From Phycisphaerae bacterium (GTDB lineage: Bacteria; Planctomycetota; Phycisphaerae; Phycisphaerales; UBA1924): a DNA stretch of 63,019 bases. A program made the position numbers and the translations under genes. Shown piece by piece: positions 50,642-59,656 of this stretch. Under the pieces are notes generated by a model. The model was not told the DNA's origin and made no database searches. It saw nothing but the letters and a program-made list of their open reading frames with translations. The stretch covers positions 1-63,019 of the forward strand of contig JAUIHS010000026.1 of the NCBI GenBank assembly GCA_030432255.1, in the 5' to 3' direction. Within the stretch, counting starts at the first letter, position 1; every line of letters begins with the position of its first letter.

Positions 50642-52632
50642 CGGGCGGCCGCCTGGTTCATGGTGGAATTGCGACTGGAGTCGAAGTACTGCGCGGGGTC
50701 CTGCATGTCTGTGGTGTGGCACCACCCGGTGACATGGCCACGGTTGATGCCCCCCGGGAGTTGCCCGGCCCACTGCTCGGTGACGCCATCCTCGGGATCG
50801 GTCAGGAAGAAGTCCGTCGCGAGACTGCAGTAGTCGAAGACGAAGGGCTGATCCTCGAATGAAGTCGTGTGGAAGTTGACGGCCTGACGCGCCCACGTCG
50901 GGATGCCTGAGAGCCATGCCGCGGCGCCGTCATAGGTCAGATCGTAGTTCTCGCCACATCCGGCACCGAAGATCTCGCCGATGCCTGCGAGGTTGCCGGC
51001 AAGCGCGGTGCCCTGGTACGGCGTGCCGAGTGACTGAATCAATCGACCGCCGCGTGCCCAGTCCAGCCCGCTCCAGTAATACGTGTAGAGGTGGAGTGAG
51101 GCACAACCGCCCTGGCTGTGCGCGACCACGCCGAAGGACTTGGCCTGGTCACCGAGGGCGCCGAGCAGCAGGGCGAACTGATCGTTCGAACGTGTTGCAT
51201 TCGGGTCGCTGAAGATCTCAATGGCGCCGGAGAAATTGCCCACGGGCCACGGATTGCCACCAGCGCAATAGCCATGAACAAGCAGCAGGTTGTGGGCACC
51301 GAAGTCTCGCGATGCGCTCAACGATCCGGCATCGGCAGCGCTCGGCGCCGGGATGGTTCGCGCCGTATCGCGGCTGCCACGAAGCATCTCCGGCGAGATC
51401 TGTTCGACATTGCGGTCAATCACAAGGCTATCCGGGAGTTCAATCGGAAGGCGTTCGACTTCGGCGAAGACAACATGGTGGTCGGGTTCCTCGAGTCGGA
51501 CCCGGCGCAACTCGAAGGGCGCGCGTGCTCCGCTGAGTGCCAGCCAGTCCGGATGGAGGCTCAGTGGTGCGGTTGCGACGCCGTTCCGGACGTCAGACGT
51601 TGTCATCCCGCCGATCCAGCAGACGGGTTCCGGCCCGGCATCGCCCATGCCCCAGACTTCAGCCGCCGCGAGGAAGTGATCGGGCAGGCGTGCGTCTTCA
51701 AGAGAGAGATCGATGCGGAGAGCCTGGCCGTCCTGCGCGGTCGATGCCCCGGCGATCGCGGCACGTGCATCCGTAACGGGAACGAGCAGGGAGACGGTGC
51801 GGAAGATCCGGTTTCCGTCGGGCAGTTCGGCTTCGACATCGACGCTCACCCGATGAATACCGGGCTCGCTGAAGGTCAGCGTGCTGAGTCCTGCCGGCAT
51901 CTCGGGATGCCACTGTGTGGCGGATGCATGTCCGCCGCGGGACGGCGTCTTGACACTGCTGGTCTTCGCGACCGCGTTCATCAGAGGTGGCGGCGGATCT
52001 CCGGGGCGATGAGGATGGAGGACTCGGTCGTACAGTTCGACGTGCAGGTGGACCGGTTCGTTGACGCGGGCCGGGCCATCGACCGCCGCGCGAAGCGTGG
52101 CGGGGTGATCCGAGGTCATGAGCAGCACGCCGTCATGTCTGCCATTGGCTCGGGACGGTGCGTGGTCGGCACGGATCTCGATGGTCCATTCGGTCTCATC
52201 GGTTCGGACTTCAAAGAGCGTGGCTTCGCTGTCGATGCCGGGGATTCCCAGTTGCCCTCGATGCGCGGTCAGTCTGGCATCGCGCGTCTCGGCGTTCAGG
52301 GTGATGGGGGTCGTTTCACCGGATGAGAGCGTGATGCGCCAGTCATCGACATCGGGTGCAGCCACGAGGAGCCGCGCGCTCTGCGGGTCTCCCGGTATGA
52401 CGGCCAGGCGGGTGGACCACGATCCATCCGGTTGACGACTGAGGACGAAGGGGATCGCCGCTGTCGATGAACTCGATCCGAGCGTCAGGGGGTCCGGCCG
52501 ACGGAGTGTTCCATCAAGGATGTCCGCGGGTGGCGCTGCGAGCGTGCGCGCCATGCGGTCCTGCGCCGAGGCGGGCGCGGCGGCGAGCGCCGAAGTGATG
52601 CATGCCATGACGAGAAGGCGTTTGGTGGTCAT
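50638..52632 (-). CDS. Exported lipase-like alpha/beta hydrolase (choice-of-anchor-type N-region)
   Basis: The 664-residue protein has a signal peptide (MACITSALAAAPASAQ). Residues 50-420 are beta-rich, with domains of the kind seen before alpha/beta hydrolases (VRTDETEWTIEIRADHAPSR, LHVELYDRVLHPHRPGDPPP). The catalytic region has LLVHGYCAGGNPWPVG, the nucleophile elbow FGVVAHSQGGCASLHLY and an Asp/His candidate pair in DPEDGVTEQWAG and GHVTGWCHTTDM. It is likely an outer-surface or periplasmic lipase or esterase. It overlaps the P-domain gene and starts 57 bases downstream of exbD. The substrate is unknown. Confidence 0.8.
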   Translation of the reverse strand: MTTKRLLVMACITSALAAAPASAQDRMARTLAAPPADILDGTLRRPDPLTLGSSSSTAAIPFVLSRQPDGSWSTRLAVIPGDPQSARLLVAAPDVDDWRITLSSGETTPITLNAETRDARLTAHRGQLGIPGIDSEATLFEVRTDETEWTIEIRADHAPSRANGRHDGVLLMTSDHPATLRAAVDGPARVNEPVHLHVELYDRVLHPHRPGDPPPPLMNAVAKTSSVKTPSRGGHASATQWHPEMPAGLSTLTFSEPGIHRVSVDVEAELPDGNRIFRTVSLLVPVTDARAAIAGASTAQDGQALRIDLSLEDARLPDHFLAAAEVWGMGDAGPEPVCWIGGMTTSDVRNGVATAPLSLHPDWLALSGARAPFELRRVRLEEPDHHVVFAEVERLPIELPDSLVIDRNVEQISPEMLRGSRDTARTIPAPSAADAGSLSASRDFGAHNLLLVHGYCAGGNPWPVGNFSGAIEIFSDPNATRSNDQFALLLGALGDQAKSFGVVAHSQGGCASLHLYTYYWSGLDWARGGRLIQSLGTPYQGTALAGNLAGIGEIFGAGCGENYDLTYDGAAAWLSGIPTWARQAVNFHTTSFEDQPFVFDYCSLATDFFLTDPEDGVTEQWAGQLPGGINRGHVTGWCHTTDMQDPAQYFDSSRNSTMNQAAAR

Positions 52633-52689
52633 GGCCTCGATTGTATGGGGATGCCGGGAAGGTGCCGAGACAATTCCTGTGAAGAACGA

Positions 52690-53127
52690 TCAGCGTTCGG
52701 GTGGAACGGTGACCAGTCCGACTTCGGTGATCCCGGCCTCTGCAACGGCGTCCATGAGGGGGTGCACGCGGTCGTACTGTTCCACACGATCCGCGCGAAT
52801 GAGGACCTGCAGGTCCGGCTGGCGACGCTGCGCATGTTGCAGGACTTCTGCGAGACGCCGCCGCCCCTGCGCGTTATCGGAGAAGGCGAGGTGGGCGATT
52901 CGCCAGGGGGTCAGGTCATCGCCCGGGGCGACGTTGATGACGAGTTGCGACTCGCTCGTGATGGGAATGGACTGACGTTCCGCGAAACTCGGCAGTTCCA
53001 AGGTCAGCGTGCGCTCGCGGCTGAGTTGGGCGACCAGCATGAAGAAGATGATCAACAGGAACACGACGTCGATCATCGGCGTCATGTTGGCGTGGATGCC
53101 GTCGGAATCCGGGAGCGGGCGTCTCAC
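52690..53127 (-). CDS. exbD: Biopolymer transport protein ExbD/TolR
   Basis: The 145-residue protein has one N-terminal membrane helix, MTPMIDVVFLLIIFFMLVAQ, whose Asp is the protonatable residue of ExbD/TolR. The periplasmic C-terminal domain (LQVLIRADRVEQYDRVHPLM) follows. With ExbB it forms a proton-driven motor that moves a TonB/TolA-like partner. Its start overlaps the exbB stop by four bases. The neighbouring vWA gene is the likely partner. Confidence 0.94.
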   Translation of the reverse strand: MRRPLPDSDGIHANMTPMIDVVFLLIIFFMLVAQLSRERTLTLELPSFAERQSIPITSESQLVINVAPGDDLTPWRIAHLAFSDNAQGRRRLAEVLQHAQRRQPDLQVLIRADRVEQYDRVHPLMDAVAEAGITEVGLVTVPPER

Positions 53128-53936
53128 GCGGGCGCCTTCTCATGCGCGGCTGTCTTCTTCGACTGATCCGGCGTCGCTTCCGAGGTCGACTTCGCCGGCC
53201 GGAAGTGGTTGACGAGTTCCTCCGCGGCTCGCGATGCTTCGAGCGTAAGCCCATCGATGCGCGAGCGCATCAGGGCGTGCCCGGCGAGCGCCGGAATAGC
53301 GACGACGAGACCCCAGAACGTCGTCGTGAGCGCGGTGCCGATACCGGATGCCAGGCTCACGGGATCGGGCGATCCTCCGGCGGCAACGATCTCACGAAAG
53401 GCAAGAATCATTCCGTAGACCGTTCCGAAGAGGCCGATCATGGGCGCGACGTTTCCGACGATGCTCAAGGGTTCGATCCGGCGGATGCGATGCAGAAGGT
53501 GCTCTTCGGCAGCCTGTTCACCGGCCCGCATCATGGCGCCGAAGCCATGGGAGGCTTCACTGAGTGCGGCGTGCAGCACGCGGGCGAAGTAGGACTCGTC
53601 CTGTGCAGCGCGCTCGAGTGTCTCCGAGATCCGGCCGTTGCGGACGAGCTTGGAGACATCGCTGTGCAGATCGGAAGGAAGGATCTGTTCGCGTCGGTTC
53701 TGCATCAGGATCATTCCGAGGAGTCCGATGCAGGCGAACGAGAGGAGCAGCAGGAACCAGATGATCAGGCTGCCAAGCAGTTCGATCTCGCGTGTGGCGG
53801 GATGTCGCTGAATGAAGAAGGCCTCGAAGATGCTGGTGCGAACGCCCGGTGACTGAGCGGCCAGGGCCGGTGCCGCGAGCAGCAGGGCGGTAGCCGGAGT
53901 GATGAAGCGCGTGAGATGTGAGTGCCGTGTGGTCAC
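53124..53936 (-). CDS. exbB: MotA/TolQ/ExbB proton channel protein
   Basis: The 270-residue protein has a signal-like N-terminus (ATALLLAAPALAAQ), a first membrane helix (SLIIWFLLLLSFACIGLLGM), a cytosolic loop and two further helices. These carry NVAPMIGLFGTVYGMILAFR and GIGTALTTTFWGLVVAIPAL, the ExbB/TolQ core. Together with ExbD it converts the proton gradient into motion. The C-terminus is Lys/Ala-rich (STSEATPDQSKKTAAHEKAP). It overlaps vwa by four bases on one side and exbD by four on the other, so all three are made in fixed order. Confidence 0.94.
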   Translation of the reverse strand: MTTRHSHLTRFITPATALLLAAPALAAQSPGVRTSIFEAFFIQRHPATREIELLGSLIIWFLLLLSFACIGLLGMILMQNRREQILPSDLHSDVSKLVRNGRISETLERAAQDESYFARVLHAALSEASHGFGAMMRAGEQAAEEHLLHRIRRIEPLSIVGNVAPMIGLFGTVYGMILAFREIVAAGGSPDPVSLASGIGTALTTTFWGLVVAIPALAGHALMRSRIDGLTLEASRAAEELVNHFRPAKSTSEATPDQSKKTAAHEKAPA

Positions 53937-54916
53937 AGGCCAAGGTCCTCTCGGCTGATGAAGGTGTATCCGTCACGCCCCCCGTGCAGGCGGCCGATCT
54001 TCTCAAGCAGTCCCGACGGATCCTCGTCGAGGAACTGAATCGTCTTGATCGCGATGGTCCGGCGCCCACTGCGCCGATCGATCGGGTTGAGCGCATCCAG
54101 TCCGGCAAGGATCTCGGTGGCATCCTGCTCCCACTCCCCCGCGCCGGTAATCACGTTCGACAACAGGAAGACCGCATCGGGTTGCAGTTGAATGGCCATT
54201 TCGAGGGCGGGTACCGGATTGCTGCGACCCTTCGCATCGACGTGGTCAAGCCAGTCACACGTCCATTCGATGTTGCGCCGGGAGGCATACATATAGCGCA
54301 GCTTCTTGATCTGCGTGCCCACATCGGCGGGATGCTCGACCGCGACCCATGGGTTGCCTCGGCCGCCGGGGGTGGACTGGAAGAGCACGATCTGGAATCG
54401 CTGTGTGGGTGCGAGGTTACGGAGCGACTTCTTGAGTTCCGCCATCACGATCGGGAGGGTACTCACCATGGAGCCGGAGGCATCGACAACGTAGACGACA
54501 TCCTCGGCGTTGGAGACTCCGAGTCCGCCGAAGTTCACGTCGGGAAATCGACGCTGCTCAACGAGCGCCTGGTCTTCCGGAAGATCCGTCCGCAGGAGGT
54601 CCGGGGCCTGCTGCGTCGGCTCCGGGAGCGGTGCATCTGGCAGGGGGTCGGATGGAGCGGGAAGTTCCGGGAGCATATCGGGAAGTGAGGCGCGCGGCGC
54701 TTCAGGCATCTCGGTGAGGTTCTCGTCGCGGCGCACCTCGATGGGCGCGGGATCAATGAAGCTGATCACCGTCTCCGGACCCGGATCATGGGGCGGCAGC
54801 GTGACCGTCCAGACGAAGAAGAAGGCCAGCACAGTGATGACACCATGCACCAGCAGCGAAAGCACCCAGGGCGCAGCAAGCAGCAATCGAAGTGGTCGAG
54901 GACCCGCGGCCATCAC
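53933..54916 (-). CDS. vWA-domain protein with TonB-like N-terminus
   Basis: The 327-residue protein has one N-terminal membrane helix (LLVHGVITVLAFFFVWTVTL). A proline-rich periplasmic linker follows (MPEAPRASLPDMLPELPAPS), much like TonB. Residues 138-300 are a von Willebrand A domain with the metal motif VVYVVDASGSMVSTLPIVMA. The later MIDAS aspartate is not evident (VFLLSNVITGAGEWEQD). The gene overlaps exbB by four bases. In Ton systems a TonB partner is pulled by ExbBD. Here the end of the rod is a vWA adhesion domain, so it may grip a surface or dockerin protein. This role is inference. Confidence 0.87.
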   Translation of the reverse strand: MMAAGPRPLRLLLAAPWVLSLLVHGVITVLAFFFVWTVTLPPHDPGPETVISFIDPAPIEVRRDENLTEMPEAPRASLPDMLPELPAPSDPLPDAPLPEPTQQAPDLLRTDLPEDQALVEQRRFPDVNFGGLGVSNAEDVVYVVDASGSMVSTLPIVMAELKKSLRNLAPTQRFQIVLFQSTPGGRGNPWVAVEHPADVGTQIKKLRYMYASRRNIEWTCDWLDHVDAKGRSNPVPALEMAIQLQPDAVFLLSNVITGAGEWEQDATEILAGLDALNPIDRRSGRRTIAIKTIQFLDEDPSGLLEKIGRLHGGRDGYTFISREDLGL

Positions 54917-54945
54917 AGCATTGTATCGGCCGATTCCGAGTCGGC

Positions 54946-55734
54946 TCAGTCGTCGTCGTCCGGGTCGGCGTCAGCATCGGCACTGCCGCGGGACTCACCC
55001 GGGAAGAAGAGCGCGTCCAGTGAGAGGCGTCCGGCACCGGTCATCAGGATGGAGAGTCCGCCCATGAGCGCGAAGAAGCGCAGTTGCCACGGTGACCAGG
55101 CATCAACCCAGGTGTTCGGATTCGAGAGTTCGTGTGGTGGGAGGAATCCGAGGAAGGCACTTCCGCCAGACGTCGCTGGGAGGATCGTGGTGAATACGAG
55201 CGCTCCCGCCGCGGCACCGATCAGCACGATTGACGCCAGCCTGGTGAAGAAACCTGCGAGCATCAGGATGCCGCCGACGAGTTCAGCGCTGCAGATGACC
55301 CACGCGGTGATCTCTATGGCGCTGTCGCCGGAGAGGAATCCGGGCCAGCGTCCCTTCTCCGCGGCGGACTTGATCATCAGGGTGACGGTGTGAATGCGCC
55401 GGGCGGTCACGGGTTCGTCGAAGTCCTCGGGAGTCCAGGTGCGTTCCGTGGACTGCACGTTCAGGACTGCGGGCGAGGCGGCGCGGGCCTGATTCTCCGA
55501 TGTCTCAGCGGGGCGCGACGGCGGGACGAGATTCTCCCGCTCGACCGGAGGCGTCGCCTCAGCCGGCGGAGCAGCGTCGCCCTCCGGTGTGACGATGCCC
55601 ATGTTGGCGAGCACGGCCGCCGCTGCTCCCGAGTATTCGTTGGTGTAGAAGAGCTTCGCCGAGCCGGTCCAGATGAAGAACGCGGCCAGAGCGAGGCGAA
55701 TGCAGAGCGGGGCCAGAGAGTCACGGGGCTTCAT
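54946..55734 (-). CDS. DoxX-family membrane protein with a large periplasmic/cytosolic insertion
   Basis: The ATG at 55734 has GAGGAAG upstream and gives 262 residues. The DoxX core has helices LCIRLALAAFFIWTGSAKLF, then LVGGILMLAGFFTRLASIVL, and a final RFFALMGGLSILMTGAGRLS. Between helices 1 and 2 there is a proline/glutamate-rich insertion of about 90 residues (APPAEATPPVERENLVPPSR). Standard DoxX is about 150 residues. DoxX proteins are linked to redox or thiosulfate metabolism in some species. Here the neighbour is the vWA gene, 29 bases downstream. The C-terminus is very acidic (SADADADPDDDD). Confidence 0.83.
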   Translation of the reverse strand: MKPRDSLAPLCIRLALAAFFIWTGSAKLFYTNEYSGAAAAVLANMGIVTPEGDAAPPAEATPPVERENLVPPSRPAETSENQARAASPAVLNVQSTERTWTPEDFDEPVTARRIHTVTLMIKSAAEKGRWPGFLSGDSAIEITAWVICSAELVGGILMLAGFFTRLASIVLIGAAAGALVFTTILPATSGGSAFLGFLPPHELSNPNTWVDAWSPWQLRFFALMGGLSILMTGAGRLSLDALFFPGESRGSADADADPDDDD

Positions 55735-55871
55735 GGTTCGCTTCCTCAAGAGCGTGGAGACAGTTCCTGCTCGTGTTATCGGTCAGACGGTGTTGCGCAC
55801 TCGATGCGCGGCGGGCACCGGAACTTCGGGGGCACCCCAGGTTTCTTCCGGGAGAGCGAGCTTCTGTTGCA

Positions 55872-56645
55872 TCACGGGGCCGTATTCAGCCCGAAGTACG
55901 TGGCCAGTTGAGCCGCCGGACCGTCCTCACGGAGCGTCAGGGCCGTTCCGCTGTCTCCGAGAATCAGCAGATCGTTGATGCGAACACTGGCGGCGTTCAC
56001 GGCATCCTGATCGAGGAACACCCACGCGAGCGTCATCGTCCGGCCATGGATCTCGACCGGATGGGGCCGGTCGGCTGGCGGATTGCCAGAGGTCTGGCCT
56101 GCAAGGTCCATGAGCTTCTGGCGACCGCGAATCATCGTTCCGACGCTGAAATCGACGCTCGCCACCTGACCCTGTTCACTCTGGACGGCACTCGCGAAGG
56201 CCAAGATGCGTTCATCGCTGATGCTGCCGGCGTCGGTCGAGAGCAGCGTCCGGATCTTGTTGACGTCGCGGACTTCCGCCGCCTCGAAGAAGGTCTCCAT
56301 CGACGGGACCAGATGCACCCGCATCGCCGAGAAATTGATCATCGCCCCGATCACGAACGAGCCCTGGAGGACGGCCGTCAGGAGCCCGACGAAGAGCCCG
56401 AGCAGGGCCAGCGGGCGGCCGGAAAGCGCTCCCGAAGAGGCGGCGATCCTTCGGAGCGCCAGCCACCCCGTCACAGCGGCTCCGATGCCGAGGATCGGCA
56501 GGAATGCCGCGATGATCGCGAGTTGGGCGTTCACGAAGGCGGCGAGCAGCGTCGTGAGCACACAGATCGCGGCACTGGAGACAGCCAGCACGACTGAGAT
56601 CAGTGCCAACGGCGCGACTCGCTGAGGAGGAGCTTCTGAGATCAT
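55872..56645 (-). CDS. Membrane protein with DUF4190-like helices and an exported domain
   Basis: The 257-residue protein has three to four hydrophobic segments: VLAVSSAAICVLTTLLAAFV, IAAFLPILGIGAAVTGWLAL and LALLGLFVGLLTAVLQGSFV. A soluble region of about 140 residues follows (FFEAAEVRDVNKIRTLLSTD). The helices look like DUF4190. The soluble part resembles small beta domains used for stress or lipid binding, but I cannot assign it. It is 137 bases upstream of doxX in the same direction and is divergent from the M16 gene. Confidence 0.6.
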   Translation of the reverse strand: MISEAPPQRVAPLALISVVLAVSSAAICVLTTLLAAFVNAQLAIIAAFLPILGIGAAVTGWLALRRIAASSGALSGRPLALLGLFVGLLTAVLQGSFVIGAMINFSAMRVHLVPSMETFFEAAEVRDVNKIRTLLSTDAGSISDERILAFASAVQSEQGQVASVDFSVGTMIRGRQKLMDLAGQTSGNPPADRPHPVEIHGRTMTLAWVFLDQDAVNAASVRINDLLILGDSGTALTLREDGPAAQLATYFGLNTAP

Positions 56646-56751
56646 GAACAGAGCCTATCGACCTCGATGCGGCGCCGTCGAGGGGCGGGCAACGGAATCG
56701 CGGCGTACCGGTATCCTCTGGGAAGGCATCAGCGGGGTAGGATGGAGGGTC

Positions 56752-59643
56752 ATGGGCGGTCAATGCGGGCACATTCAGAGGCTGAGGGGTCTGGCGATCC
56801 TGCTGCTGAGCTGCTGTGCGTTGTTGAGCCTGGAGGCCACTTCCGCCTCGGCGGCACGCCCTGAGCCGGCGGCGGATGACGCCCTCACCTGGGATCCCGA
56901 GATCCGCGCCGGCGCGCTTCGCAACGGGCTCAGCTACATCGTTGTCCCGCACGAACACCCGTCCTCCGAATTGACGCTCGAACTCCTTGTGCGATCTGGG
57001 CGATTTCATGATCCGGAGGATCGGCCCGGTCTTTCGCGGATCGTCCAGCGCTGCGCCTACGAGACCACCTCCACCTACCCGGCCGGAGACGTGGTGGCGT
57101 TGCTTCAGCAGCGCGGCGTCGAGATCGAGGATCGGTACCTCGATGCCACGATGATGCGGATGACCCGATACACCCTGCGCCTGCGACAGGTGGACGAGGG
57201 CACGATCGCCATGTGCCTCCAGTTCCTGAGACACATCGCGGGCGATATGACTTTCGAAGACCCGGGCGTCGAGCGGGCAACGAGTGTTGTCGGTGAAGAA
57301 GAACGCGTGGCGGCGGGACTGAAACGACGGATCAATGAACAGGTGCTGCCTCGGCTGTTTCCCTCATCCCGGTTCGCGGACCGCCTGATCGGCATCGGCA
57401 CGGTGCTGGCGAGGACTCCTGACGTCGGCGAGGTCCGTGCCTTCTACGAACGCTGGTACGTTCCGGAGCGAATGGCGATTGTGGCGGTCGGAGACGTTGA
57501 GGCGGATCCTCTGCTGGCGCGGATTCGCGCCATCTTCAGCGACCTGCCAGCCGGGGACAGCCCTGACGATCCCGAGTCCGGCCTCATGTCCTTCGATGAC
57601 GCGAAGGCACTCGTGGCAACCGATCCTGAACTCGAAGTGCGCTCCGCCCAGATCATTGTCGTGGACCAGGTTCCCGAAGCGTGCCGGACACAGTCGGACC
57701 TTCGCCGCGAGATCCTCGAGCGCCTGGCGCTGGAGCGCATCCGCGTCGGCCTTGTTGATGCGATGGATTCCGGGCGGGCGCCATTCCAGAGGGTCAGCGC
57801 GGACGTTGCCTGGTTCCCGGGTCACCACCGGATGATGTTCGTTCAGGCAAGCGGACTGGCGGCGTCATGGGAGACGCTGCAGGAGGCGCTGATTTACGAA
57901 GTGCGCCGCGCCCAGACCCAGCCGATGAGCGATGCGGCCATGGCGACGCTCAATCGCGAGGTGATGCTCGGTATCGTCCGGCAGGCGCAGCAGCTTCGGA
58001 CGATGGATGCTGGTGAACTCGCTCTCCGCTGTGCCGAAGCGTTTGACAGCGACCTGGTCCTGATGGACGCGGAGCAGCATCGACGTCGGACCATGCAGAT
58101 TCTCGCGGACGTGGATGAGTCCGAGGTGCGCGCCGTTCTTTCGGAAACCATGGACCTGTCCCGCGCCGCCTACCTGGTTCTGCTCCCTGAGACGGATGAG
58201 CGACCGACCCTCGCTGATGTCTCTGCGCTGGCTCGCCGCGCGGCAGCGGAATCGACGGCGTCGGGCGCCGTGGACCTTGCGCAGCGTCCGTTGCTTGAAG
58301 CGCCACTGCCCCCGGGGCGCGTGGTTGAACTGGAGTCGCATCCGCGGGCGGGCGTGGTCACGGCATGGCTTGAGAATGGCGTGGTGGTCCATCATCGGCG
58401 TGCGGCGCCCGCGAACAGCCGGGCTCGCATCGTCATCACGCTGACCGGTGGGCAGATTGAAGAACTGGCAGAGACCCGGGGCCTGACGCAGCATGCCTCC
58501 GTGCTGTGGGATGCGCCGGCGACGCGGGGATGGGGCGTTTCGGAGATCCGGCAGATGATGCTCGGACGCGATGTCACGATGCGCGGCCGGACCGGCGAGG
58601 ATCGCATCCGCCTTGAGCTTGAAGGCTCGGTGGATGATCTCCAGTCCGGCCTCGAACTCGTCTGCCTCCTCCTGACCGAGCCCGTCATCGATGACGGCGC
58701 GTTTGCGCGCTGGCAGGCGGCGGAGGAGAGCGTCCTGCGCATGCGTTCCTATCAGCCTGCATCAGTTGCCATTCGGACACTCTGGAATGAACTTCTCCCA
58801 GCATTCGATACGCGGCCGCGCCCGCTGACCGTGGATGATGTCCGCGCCACACCACTTCATGCGGTGCAGTCATGGATTGAGTTGCTGGTGTCCTGTGCTC
58901 CGATCGAGGTTGCCGTGGTCGGCGACATCGATGCGGCTGCGGGTGTCGACCTGGTCCGTCGCACGCTGGGAGGACTGCCTCACCGTGCGCGGGTGCACAG
59001 TGACCTGCACGATGAGTTGCGCTTTGTTGAGCGTCGGCCCGGGCCGATCGACGAATTGGTTGTGATCGAGAGCATGTCGGAACAGGCGGTGGCATTGGTG
59101 GGATTCCCGGGCGCCGATGAGACGGACGTGCGGAATCGACGCGGCCTGGATCTTGCGGCGTACGTCTTCCGGGCCCGCCTGGATGATGCGATGCGCGATC
59201 GGACGTCCCTGGTGGGCGCGGTGCAGGTACAGAACGCACCGGCAACCTCCTACCCGGGGTTCGGCCTCTTTGTAGCCATGGCCACAACGGGTCCGGAGCA
59301 GGCCGAGCAGGTCGCTGACCTCATGGTGGCGCTCCTTGACGATCTCGTGGCAGAGGGTCCGACGGAACGCGAACTGCAACTCGCTCGCCTCAGTCTCACC
59401 GGCAAGTTGAAGCGATCACTTGAAGATGCAGGATTCTGGGCCGATGCGCTCTCTTCGTCGATCTATCACAACATGCCACCGGAGCGGCACCTGGACGCCG
59501 CGGCGTTGATCGAGTCGCTCGGCGCGTCGGACGTGCATGCCATCCTGGAACGGCACGCGGCGGAGGATCGACGTATTCGAATTGTCGTGAAGCCTGCTGA
59601 CATGGGGCTGGCGAAGGAGCGCGACGTTCGGAAGCGGCCGTAG
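56752..59643 (+). CDS. M16-like peptidase homologue lacking the zinc motif
   Basis: The ATG at 56752 (after GGAGGG) gives 963 residues with a signal peptide (GLAILLLSCCALLSLEATSA). Both halves follow the two-domain M16 fold (LRNGLSYIVVPHEHPSSELT, ERWYVPERMAIVAVGDVEAD, and later VEVAVVGDIDAAAG-type segments). The HxxEH zinc motif expected after RPGLSRIVQRCAYETTS is absent, because the RIVQR stretch replaces the family's HxxEH. It is therefore probably a pseudo-enzyme or regulatory subunit acting with an active M16 partner encoded elsewhere. It is likely periplasmic. It is convergent with the DUF2007 gene and divergent from the DUF4190-like gene. Confidence 0.83.
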   Translation: MGGQCGHIQRLRGLAILLLSCCALLSLEATSASAARPEPAADDALTWDPEIRAGALRNGLSYIVVPHEHPSSELTLELLVRSGRFHDPEDRPGLSRIVQRCAYETTSTYPAGDVVALLQQRGVEIEDRYLDATMMRMTRYTLRLRQVDEGTIAMCLQFLRHIAGDMTFEDPGVERATSVVGEEERVAAGLKRRINEQVLPRLFPSSRFADRLIGIGTVLARTPDVGEVRAFYERWYVPERMAIVAVGDVEADPLLARIRAIFSDLPAGDSPDDPESGLMSFDDAKALVATDPELEVRSAQIIVVDQVPEACRTQSDLRREILERLALERIRVGLVDAMDSGRAPFQRVSADVAWFPGHHRMMFVQASGLAASWETLQEALIYEVRRAQTQPMSDAAMATLNREVMLGIVRQAQQLRTMDAGELALRCAEAFDSDLVLMDAEQHRRRTMQILADVDESEVRAVLSETMDLSRAAYLVLLPETDERPTLADVSALARRAAAESTASGAVDLAQRPLLEAPLPPGRVVELESHPRAGVVTAWLENGVVVHHRRAAPANSRARIVITLTGGQIEELAETRGLTQHASVLWDAPATRGWGVSEIRQMMLGRDVTMRGRTGEDRIRLELEGSVDDLQSGLELVCLLLTEPVIDDGAFARWQAAEESVLRMRSYQPASVAIRTLWNELLPAFDTRPRPLTVDDVRATPLHAVQSWIELLVSCAPIEVAVVGDIDAAAGVDLVRRTLGGLPHRARVHSDLHDELRFVERRPGPIDELVVIESMSEQAVALVGFPGADETDVRNRRGLDLAAYVFRARLDDAMRDRTSLVGAVQVQNAPATSYPGFGLFVAMATTGPEQAEQVADLMVALLDDLVAEGPTERELQLARLSLTGKLKRSLEDAGFWADALSSSIYHNMPPERHLDAAALIESLGASDVHAILERHAAEDRRIRIVVKPADMGLAKERDVRKRP

Positions 59644-59656
59644 GTGTCAGCAGGTC

